From Pseudoalteromonas sp. SMS1 (GTDB taxonomy: Bacteria > Pseudomonadota > Gammaproteobacteria > Enterobacterales > Alteromonadaceae): 64,000 nt of DNA. A model generated the notes under the pieces. The model was not told the origin of the DNA. It searched no databases and saw only the letters and a list, made by a program, of their open reading frames with translations. Shown piece by piece: positions 57,762 to 64,000 of this stretch. How positions within the stretch are numbered: the stretch's first letter is position 1; every line of letters begins with the position of its first letter. The position numbers and the translations under genes are program-made. Location: NCBI RefSeq assembly GCF_021530565.1, contig NZ_JAKGBI010000022.1, forward strand, positions 1 through 64,000, in the 5' to 3' direction.

Positions 57762-58146
57762 TACAGGCTATGTCTATATAAAAAGGTCGTGTCGCTTTCA
57801 CTTAAGGCGGCACGCGATAGGCCGTTGTCTCAATTAGATTCGCACTGGTCCACCTCAGCATGATTTTCTATTTATTTTTATTTTGCGAAATGTGGTTTTG
57901 CAAACTGCGAAGCAATGACAAGCTGCGTTAAACCGACTGATACTGGGGAGCAGTGACCGTAAAGGGATAGCCCAGATCGTCAAAGTGTTGCATTTTGCAA
58001 CGGTAAATTGACCTTTGCACTAAAACCAACATGGATTGAGTGACTTACCCTCACCGGTGCTTCCTATTATATTGCTTTTTAAGAATAAAATATTTGTGGT
58101 TCATAACTTGCAGAGTCTAGAAATCTAAACATAGCCGAGTTCGTTT
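57762..58146. other. Intergenic region after the NRPS
   Basis: About 385 bases. An imperfect GC-rich fold near 57791-57821 (TCGTGTCGC against GCGGCACGCGA) may be the NRPS terminator; a small GTTGC/GCAAC hairpin sits near 57987-58001. The promoter of the next gene must also lie here. Confidence 0.4.
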
Positions 58147-59355
58147 ATGAAGCAAATTCTTAAATATAACGTTCAAATCGCAGCAGCTGTGCTTGTGACC
58201 TCAGCCTGCTTTCCTGTATTGGCAGACAACGGGGCTTGCTTAAGTGGCCTGTACGCGATCGACAGATATGCAACCGGTGAGGAAAGCGTGTTGTACCACT
58301 TAGATACGCAATCGAAATCAGTGAGGGAGATGCCAGGGGCACGTATGCCGGCGAGCAATTTGGCCAGCCATGGGTCGACGCTTTACATTGTCCAAAGAAC
58401 TGACAGAAACACGAATGCATCGAAAATATACGCATTTGACACGGCAACAATGCAACAAAGTGAGCTTGCGACAACGACTAGCTACCCTATCAAGCGTTCA
58501 GCAGTGTCGCCCGATGGCAGTTATTTGCTAGCAACGAGCCAAACTTATATGTATAAGTTCGATCTTATGTCGGGCGAAAAAGTCATTATGGGAAAAATGA
58601 AAGCCGATGATGCGGTGTACGATGATTTTGACCATGGCGACATAGCATATTCTGCAGATGGCAATTTAGTCTATGTGCTTAATGCAAAAGCGCTCTATGT
58701 TTTGAATGATGCTGATATGACTCTAAGCAAAGTCGGAGAGCACAATCTGCATTGGGCCTCGGGACTCGCTGTTGATGACATGGGGGTCATTTATGTGTCA
58801 GCAAGGGATCGTGGCGAGCATGCCAAAATCTACACGCTTGACCCACAAACAGCGCAAGCGACATTTTACATGGATGGGCCTGCACATATCGCGGATCTGA
58901 GTTACACGAATGGCTGCGGCGATACGTTACCTGTTATCGCACATGCTCTTCAGATGGAAGTGAATAAAGCCAAGCAGTACTGGGTAGAGAGTGATCAATC
59001 GGGCAAAGTTGCAAACTTAGCTGGATTCAAAGACGGTAGTGTTAATTTTAACGAGCAAGGTTTTCCAGTTGAAGCCAAAGACAAGTTAAATAAACACAAC
59101 AAATTTACTAAAAACCCCAATGCAAATCGGTGCGCAAGAATGTGGAATAACTTTTTGGACCATCAATACACCTTGAACCGAAATGGTAAGGGACGCAAGA
59201 AAAATGATGGTAGTACCAAGTGGTATTTCTCCACTGCAGACGGTGAATATAAAGTAATACGCGCGCGTAGTGGGGTTTGTGAATATGGATATGCGTCAGG
59301 AGAAGCCGGTAAGATCCTGTATAACTCAAAAACGGGTGTTGTGACTGTAGAGTAA
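58147..59355 (+). CDS. Secreted beta-propeller-like protein of unknown function
   Basis: 402 residues with signal peptide ending VLA-DNG. Residues about 30-260 read as repeated four-strand blades (YAIDRY, LYHLDTQSK, IYAFDTATM, YMYKFDLMSG, YSADGNLVYVLN, IYTLDPQTAQ), i.e. a YVTN/WD-like seven-bladed-type propeller. The C-terminal ~140 residues are basic with Lys/Asn-rich patches and a Cys pair (NRCARMW and GVCEYGY), a separate domain I do not recognise. Probably a periplasmic or extracellular binding protein. It follows the NRPS by 385 bases on the same strand; no functional link shown. Confidence 0.7.
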   Translation: MKQILKYNVQIAAAVLVTSACFPVLADNGACLSGLYAIDRYATGEESVLYHLDTQSKSVREMPGARMPASNLASHGSTLYIVQRTDRNTNASKIYAFDTATMQQSELATTTSYPIKRSAVSPDGSYLLATSQTYMYKFDLMSGEKVIMGKMKADDAVYDDFDHGDIAYSADGNLVYVLNAKALYVLNDADMTLSKVGEHNLHWASGLAVDDMGVIYVSARDRGEHAKIYTLDPQTAQATFYMDGPAHIADLSYTNGCGDTLPVIAHALQMEVNKAKQYWVESDQSGKVANLAGFKDGSVNFNEQGFPVEAKDKLNKHNKFTKNPNANRCARMWNNFLDHQYTLNRNGKGRKKNDGSTKWYFSTADGEYKVIRARSGVCEYGYASGEAGKILYNSKTGVVTVE

Positions 59356-59374
59356 AATCACAATTAAAAATAAC

Positions 59375-59404
59375 GGCGGCGACATTGTAATGTGAGCCGC
59401 CTTT
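59375..59404 (+). terminator. Terminator after the propeller-like gene
   Basis: GGCGGC/GCCGCC stem with an inner ACATT/AATGT stem, followed by TTTATT; 20 bases after the stop. Confidence 0.8.
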
Positions 59405-59536
59405 ATTATGTCAATACTAAAGGCGAGAAAGCATGCGCATTGGTCCACTTGAAAGTTCGTGCATGGTAATCGAAACCTTTTGCAAGGATATGCGTCTAAA
59501 TGTCAAACTAAGCACCTAAACTTTATCGGTTATACT

Positions 59537-59902
59537 ATGAAAGTAACTCAAACAAGCATCCTGGGTTTGTTTTTATGTCCACTCAGTTGCTTAGCTAATG
59601 TGTCATCAGAGATAGACCACCTTCTTAAATTTGTTGAGCAATCGGGTTGCCAATATGAGCGCAATGGGCATTTGCATTCTGCGGTAGAAGCTCGCGCGCA
59701 CATCACAAAAAAATACAACTACTACCGAAGTGATATTGAGTCAGCAGAGGACTTTGTAAAATATGCTGCAACTAAAAGTACGCTCTCAGGGAAATTTTAC
59801 AAAATACATTGCCCAGAGGAGCAAGTTGCATTGAGCAAGGATTGGCTATTATTTGAGCTTGGCCGTTTTAGGCAAAATAAATCACAAGCCCTCAGTAGAT
59901 AA
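59537..59902 (+). CDS. DUF5329-family secreted protein
   Basis: 121 residues from ATG 59537 (MKVTQTSILGLFLCP); the longer frame to 59459 only adds non-secretory sequence. Signal peptide ends CLA-NVS. The mature part carries the DUF5329 pattern: EIDHLLKFVEQSGCQYERNG, HSAVEARAHITKKY, SAEDFVKYAATKST and DWLLFELGRFR, with two Cys likely bonded. Function of the family is unknown to me; it is common in marine and soil proteobacteria. Confidence 0.8.
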   Translation: MKVTQTSILGLFLCPLSCLANVSSEIDHLLKFVEQSGCQYERNGHLHSAVEARAHITKKYNYYRSDIESAEDFVKYAATKSTLSGKFYKIHCPEEQVALSKDWLLFELGRFRQNKSQALSR

Positions 59903-60425
59903 ATTGGGGGTCGTCTCATATGATATCTTTCGATGTTTACCTTTTTATTTGATTAATGAGAAATCAGACAGGCAATTGTAATTTTATTTATTTCATCTGT
60001 AGCTAATTAACAACCGTTAGTTATCAAAATAAACCCTTTTTATTCAAACTTAATAAATCTGATCTTTTTGTGAACAGATACTGGTTGATAATGAGTAATT
60101 TAATAACATAGAAGTAAAACCTTTAATAATTAAAATATTCCAACAGAATCTTGTTTCTAATATAATACAACACGCCTGCTTGCAAAGTTTTAGTTGGCTG
60201 GCTTTCTAGTACCTCTAGTCTTTATGCGGTGTTGAGATAAAGTGGCCAATCAATTACCGCTCGAGCATGTACGTATGTACATGCTCGAGGAGTCTACATT
60301 TATCGTCCGTTTATATTTTAAATATTCTGTGCGTATTCTAAATACATAGCAAGTTGTTTCTGTTTGGTATTTAGTCTATTACATCGGTATTCAGTCATTG
60401 TGAAATTAAGGATTTATACAAAAAT
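59903..60425. other. Gene-free AT-rich region upstream of the MCP gene
   Basis: About 520 bases, strongly AT-rich (59930-60180), with no frame of note. It contains the perfect inverted repeat listed at 60260 and must hold the MCP promoter. Confidence 0.5.
60260..60289. repeat. Perfect 13-bp inverted repeat
   Basis: CTCGAGCATGTAC and GTACATGCTCGAG flank a 4-base GTAT spacer; all 13 pairs match. No T-run follows, and it lies 137 bases upstream of the MCP start. It could be an operator, a bidirectional terminator or a mobile-element remnant. Confidence 0.85.
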
Positions 60426-62057
60426 ATGGCATTAAAAAATTTGTCTATATCTAAGCAAATCGGCTTAAGTTTTGCGTCGGTGTTTTTAGTTTTTTTTGGT
60501 GTGAGCTTGATAACTTATCAAGGCCTAAAAGGGATCAGTGACGATCTCGGGTTCATTGTTCAAACGAGCATTCCTTCAGTCGAAATCGTAAAAGACATAC
60601 AAGTTGACCTAACCACCATAAGAAAAGATGAATTTGGTGTCGTCACAAATCCAAATCACCCAGAATTAGACACTTGGCTTGTCACACTTGACGATCTAAA
60701 GTCAGGGGTAAACGAAAAAATTCATCTTTATAGTCAATTAAATGTATCTGACCAAGAAAAACGACAATTTGAAGCGTTTGAACGCGCATGGCGTCAATAC
60801 GCGTTGGCGACGTCGCAATTTAATTTACTAGTGAGAAATGAGGAAGTCAGTCGAGCAAATCAAATTGTATTAGATAGCTACAATTACTATTCATTGGCTA
60901 TGGATGAGCTAACAGAGCTCGTTAGAATTAATAGTGAAAACGTTGGCAAAGCTGAATCTTCAGCCATTAATGCAGTTGAGACTGTGATCACAGTGATTGT
61001 AATTTCTACGTTTGCCTCTGCGGTAATGATTGGGGTGATTTGTCTGGTGCTAAGCGGTGCGCTTAAAAAACCACTTAACAGAGCGATGCATTTAGCGAGA
61101 CGTATTGCCAATGGTGATTTGAGCGAAAGCATTGACACTCGAGAAGTTGGACGCAATGAGCTTGGGTCTTTATTGATTTCTCTCGAGCAAATGCGCCAGC
61201 AGCTTAACGGCCTTGTTGTACAGATAAATGACAGCGCTATCCAACTCACTACCGCAGTGGAAGAGGTCAATATGATCTCGGCTCAAAACGCGTCTGGCAT
61301 GCAGAATCAGCAACATGAATTGCAATCCGTGGCTTCTGCCATGACAGAAATGCAAGCGGCTGTATCTGAAGTAGCCAAAAGCACAGAAATGGGGGCTGAG
61401 TCGGCAAATCAAGCGAATATGAAATCTCGAGAAGGGAGTGCTGCTTTAAAAAGCAATATCACGCAAATTTCGAGTGTGGCTGACACAGTGTCTCATGCGG
61501 GAGATTTGGCCGGCAATTTAGAAAAGAACTCGCAGAATATCAATGTTGTGGTTGACGTTATTCGAGAAATTGCTGAGCAAACCAATTTATTGGCATTGAA
61601 TGCGGCCATTGAAGCTGCACGTGCGGGCGCACAGGGCAGAGGTTTTGCCGTCGTTGCAGATGAAGTCAGGTCGCTTGCACAGCGTACACAAGACTCAACA
61701 ACACAAATTGTAGAGATAGTCAGTGATTTACAGCTTAAATCTAAAGAAACGGGTCAGGCTACCAGAACCTGTCAAAAAGGCATAGGTATCTGCGTGCAGC
61801 AAACCGAAAGCGTGAGTGATACCATCAATAAAATAGAACAAGAAATTGATAGTATTGCAGCGATGAGTACGCAGATTGCTGCTGCATGTAATGAGCAATC
61901 AGTTGTGTCGGAAGAGTTGAATCGCAACATTGAAAACATTAACTGTGCTGCGGTTGAAATGACCGAAGGAGCAAATCAAACTTCACAAGCATGTCATGAG
62001 ATAAGTGAATTGGCCCATGGGCTAAAATCGAGTGTAGAGCAGTTTAAGCTTACATAA
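60426..62057 (+). CDS. Methyl-accepting chemotaxis protein (4HB_MCP, HAMP, signalling domain)
   Basis: 543 residues. First membrane helix about residues 10-30, a periplasmic four-helix-bundle ligand domain (about 31-185, 4HB_MCP type), second helix about 188-212, HAMP about 213-265 (ALKKPLNRAMHLARRIANGDLSE), then the coiled-coil signalling domain with the invariant tip EQTNLLALNAAIEAARA and GRGFAVVADEVRSLA. Senses a periplasmic ligand and controls CheA; ligand unknown. No C-terminal CheR-tethering pentapeptide. Ended by a terminator. Confidence 0.95.
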   Translation: MALKNLSISKQIGLSFASVFLVFFGVSLITYQGLKGISDDLGFIVQTSIPSVEIVKDIQVDLTTIRKDEFGVVTNPNHPELDTWLVTLDDLKSGVNEKIHLYSQLNVSDQEKRQFEAFERAWRQYALATSQFNLLVRNEEVSRANQIVLDSYNYYSLAMDELTELVRINSENVGKAESSAINAVETVITVIVISTFASAVMIGVICLVLSGALKKPLNRAMHLARRIANGDLSESIDTREVGRNELGSLLISLEQMRQQLNGLVVQINDSAIQLTTAVEEVNMISAQNASGMQNQQHELQSVASAMTEMQAAVSEVAKSTEMGAESANQANMKSREGSAALKSNITQISSVADTVSHAGDLAGNLEKNSQNINVVVDVIREIAEQTNLLALNAAIEAARAGAQGRGFAVVADEVRSLAQRTQDSTTQIVEIVSDLQLKSKETGQATRTCQKGIGICVQQTESVSDTINKIEQEIDSIAAMSTQIAAACNEQSVVSEELNRNIENINCAAVEMTEGANQTSQACHEISELAHGLKSSVEQFKLT

Positions 62058-62139
62058 CATTTTAAAAATTCAATCAACAATCTAATTTAATGATTTAATG
62101 TGAAATAAATTAATTTATCACCATTGAAACATATAGGGT

Positions 62140-62169
62140 AAGCGAGCTGGACTGGAGGCTCGCTTTTTT
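62140..62169 (+). terminator. Terminator of the MCP gene
   Basis: AAGCGAGC/GCTCGCTT stem, 10-base loop, then TTTT. Confidence 0.9.
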
Positions 62170-62225
62170 GTGGGTGTTAAAGATGAATATTAATAAAGTA
62201 ATTTAAAGGGGGAGCGTATAATAAA

Positions 62226-62309
62226 ATGACGCACCTATATTTGTCGTTTTTATTCTGTACAATCACACTTGTTCCGATAACTTATAGCGCCAATATTGGT
62301 GCTTATTGA
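62226..62309 (+). CDS. Possible 27-residue peptide with secretion-like N-terminus
   Basis: A short frame starting ATG 62226 whose first ~20 residues are hydrophobic (SFLFCTITLVPI) and end in TYSA before NIGAY. GGGGGAG lies about 11 bases upstream. It immediately precedes the C39-like gene. It may be a small secreted peptide or a decayed older start of that gene. Weak evidence. Confidence 0.25.
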   Translation: MTHLYLSFLFCTITLVPITYSANIGAY

Positions 62310-62343
62310 ATTGCGCTCAAAGAAAAATCAGCAAGGAAGTCGC

Positions 62344-63003
62344 GTGATAAAGTGGATTACTTTTTTTATACTAATGATCCCGTGTTTAACTGGTGCACAA
62401 ACGACACAAAAAATAATTTTAAATGTGCCGTTAGTGGCGCAAGGTAAAAAACTATGTGGGCCAGCCACGATTGAAATGGTCTTTAAATACTGGGGCATTG
62501 GAGAGTACTCTCAATACGATATTGCGGAGTCTATACTTGACCAATACGCAGATGCACCGGTATTCAAAGCGTCAGGTGTGTTAAACAACTACCCTCGTAA
62601 GTGGGAGCATTACCCCGGTGTAAAGGTAACTTATTTACAAGGGTTTCTAGCGCGTTTTGGAAAGACGCTAAGTCTTAATTTGAATAGCAATCCGCAGTTA
62701 GAAGGTGACTTTGACAAGAAGCGCATACAGTTGTTTAATCACGTAAAGGCCTATATTGCAAACGGGATACCCGTTATCGTATTTCAATACTGGGAGCTAC
62801 CAAGGTCACAAAGTCATTACCGTGTGGTGGTTGGCTATGATGAAGCAAAACGTTTGGTGTACTTAAATGATGCAAAAGGGGCCAAGCGCATTGTACAAAC
62901 TTATGAAGAATTTTTGAATTTGTGGAATGTTGAGCACCCAAGGCTGCGCTATTACGCCGTTGCTTTTAATACTGAACGAAAGAAAATAAACGTTAAATTA
63001 TAG
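62344..63003 (+). CDS. Secreted C39-like (papain-fold) peptidase domain protein
   Basis: 219 residues from GTG 62344 (MIKWITFFILMIPCLTGA), preferred because AGGAAG lies just upstream and it gives a clean signal peptide. Catalytic pattern of C39-like folds: Gln and Cys in AQGKKLCGPATIEMV, His in SQSHYRVVVGYD, Asn/Asp in YLNDAKG. Bacteriocin-processing C39 peptidases are fused to ABC transporters; this one is a free, exported protein, so the target is likely periplasmic or extracellular. It could also be a non-peptidase relative. Confidence 0.8.
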   Translation: MIKWITFFILMIPCLTGAQTTQKIILNVPLVAQGKKLCGPATIEMVFKYWGIGEYSQYDIAESILDQYADAPVFKASGVLNNYPRKWEHYPGVKVTYLQGFLARFGKTLSLNLNSNPQLEGDFDKKRIQLFNHVKAYIANGIPVIVFQYWELPRSQSHYRVVVGYDEAKRLVYLNDAKGAKRIVQTYEEFLNLWNVEHPRLRYYAVAFNTERKKINVKL

Positions 63004-63061
63004 CGGGAAAATACGAGAGCACGAAGCCTATGTCTTATTCCCTATGGTTTTGGAGATGAGT

Positions 63062-63499
63062 GTGATAAGAAAAAGTTGTGAAGCAGATATTGAGGCCGTT
63101 TTACTCGTTTGGTTGGCCGCATCTGAGCAAGCTCATCATTTTGTACCCTCCTCGTTTTGGCGTGAACAGCTCGATGCGATGAAGCATGTGTATTTGCCTA
63201 GTTCAAAAAACTATGTTTATGAAAAAGATGATCAAATCGTCGGGTTTTACGCGCTGGTTGACGACACCTTGGCCGCTATCTTTGTACTGCCTGAAAAGCA
63301 AGGCCAAGGCATAGGGCAACAGTTGATTGCGGATGCCAAGGCACGGTGTTGTAGCCTGCAACTATCGGTATACAAACGTAATTTAGCGAGTGTTGCGTTT
63401 TATAAGAAACAAGGCTTTGAAGTTGCTGGCGAGGAGCTTGAGGCATTAACTGGACAGCAACAACTGATCATGCGCTGGCACAACACGATAGGTGTATAG
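63062..63499 (+). CDS. GNAT-family acetyltransferase
   Basis: 145 residues from GTG 63062 (MIRKSCEADIEAV), which has GGAG 6 bases upstream; ATGs at 63044 and 63056 are in frame but poorly placed. GNAT core: IVGFYALVDDTLAAIFVLPEKQGQGIGQQL holds the acetyl-CoA motif Q-G-Q-G-I-G, and LSVYKRNLASVAFYKKQGFEV the C-terminal motif. Substrate unknown. Stop lies 3 bases from the stop of the convergent NADAR gene. Confidence 0.9.
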   Translation: MIRKSCEADIEAVLLVWLAASEQAHHFVPSSFWREQLDAMKHVYLPSSKNYVYEKDDQIVGFYALVDDTLAAIFVLPEKQGQGIGQQLIADAKARCCSLQLSVYKRNLASVAFYKKQGFEVAGEELEALTGQQQLIMRWHNTIGV

Positions 63500-63501
63500 T
63501 T

Positions 63502-64000
63502 TTAAGCGCTATTCTTGATTAGGTGTGCTCTAACGTCCATCAGGGCATATCCCAATAAATTAAGCCCCTGCCAGTTCTTAGGATCTTGGATCAACGGATC
63601 ATTTTCTGCCAATCCGACTCCCCAGATTTTATCAACAGGGCTGGCTTCAACAATGACCTTATTTTGTGTAGCGATTAAAAATGCTTTCAAATTCTGGTTT
63701 TGTTCAAATTTGAGCCGGTTGGCTCTGACAACGATTTTAAAGCGTTCGGCATTCCAGATTTCCTCGTTAAAGCGCTTGACTTGTCTGCCAAGTTTTTTCG
63801 CGTCATTTGGGTGGGGGGCAGAGAGTATTTGCGCCGCAATATCTGGATTGTCAAATAGCGTGGCTTTCGCGTACATCATGTAGTGCTCAGCTGTTTTAAA
63901 GTGTTTATCAGCTTCAGAAAAAGGTGCGTCAAACCACTGGCTAAAACATGACTTTGAGACGCCACTTTTAGGCTTTTGATGACCCCAAAAATAAATATAT
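63502..64000 (-). CDS. NADAR (YbiA-like) N-glycosidase-type protein, 5' end cut off
   Basis: The frame runs in from the right edge; the start lies beyond base 64000, so 165 residues are visible. Reading from the edge: YFWGHQK, CFSQWFDAPF, HFKTAEHYMMYAKATLF, EIWNAERFKIV, VEASPVDKIWGVGLAEND, NWQGLNLLGYALMDVR. These match the NADAR/YbiA family (F-W-G-H, TAEHYMMYAKA, SP.D.IWGVG), which includes a riboflavin-pathway N-glycosidase and ADP-ribose-related domains. Acidic and aromatic active-site residues are visible. Nearly complete; only the first few residues are missing. Confidence 0.88.
   Translation of the reverse strand, partial: YIYFWGHQKPKSGVSKSCFSQWFDAPFSEADKHFKTAEHYMMYAKATLFDNPDIAAQILSAPHPNDAKKLGRQVKRFNEEIWNAERFKIVVRANRLKFEQNQNLKAFLIATQNKVIVEASPVDKIWGVGLAENDPLIQDPKNWQGLNLLGYALMDVRAHLIKNSA

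Overview
The window looks like chromosomal DNA from a marine gammaproteobacterium of the Alteromonadales, most likely Pseudoalteromonas. This is inferred from moderate-to-low GC, the type of envelope proteins (a giant cadherin/Ig-repeat protein with a GlyGly-CTERM-like signal, TonB-dependent siderophore receptor, MCP, DbpA) and the many DUF-type secreted proteins. No rRNA, tRNA, CRISPR, phage or intact insertion sequence was seen. Most genes are single or in two-gene units separated by clear hairpin terminators.

Region by region. 1-8157: the 3' part of a giant tandem-repeat surface protein that ends in a sorting-signal-like segment fused in frame to a second signal peptide and an outer-membrane beta-barrel. 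8.2-13.2 kb: a lipoprotein, a gamma-glutamylcyclotransferase-like protein, a large membrane-anchored alpha/beta hydrolase-like protein (DUF6351-like) and a PepSY membrane protein. 14.2-18.0 kb: TonB siderophore receptor with a Fur-like box, then an ABM-domain protein plus WYL regulator operon. 18.3-26 kb: small secreted or unknown proteins, a LysE exporter, a degenerate PilZ protein and a large PKD lipoprotein built from repeated beta modules. 26.2-33.1 kb: S66 LD-carboxypeptidase, NPP-type phosphodiesterase and an RND efflux pair. 33.3-38.9 kb: NAD(P)-binding protein with divergent LysR regulator, coiled-coil membrane protein divergent from a response regulator, DbpA helicase and DinB protein. 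38.9-43.6 kb: a gene-poor, AT-rich accessory-looking stretch with a iota-carbonic-anhydrase-like secreted protein, a small 2OG-Fe(II) oxygenase and orphan membrane proteins. 43.6-47 kb: fatty acid hydroxylase, EEP-family lipoprotein, VOC protein and small unknowns. 47.4-57.8 kb: a LolD/YbbA-YbbP-type ABC exporter followed by a 2287-residue dimodular non-ribosomal peptide synthetase with a terminal thioester reductase. 58.1-64 kb: secreted unknowns, DUF5329, a chemotaxis receptor, a C39-like papain-fold protein, a GNAT acetyltransferase and a partial NADAR (YbiA-like) gene running off the right edge.

The most interesting system is the NRPS. Its A-T-C-A-T-R layout is the one that releases dipeptide aldehydes, which cyclise to dihydropyrazinones and pyrazinones, as in the aureusimine synthetase AusA. 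Here it is in a gammaproteobacterium, preceded by a TubC-like docking segment and what looks like half of a condensation domain. The second most interesting item is the adhesin-barrel fusion, whose junction has an internal Shine-Dalgarno/GTG and a signal peptide and so may work as two proteins from one reading frame. Iron control (Fur-like boxes) probably covers the receptor and the PepSY gene.
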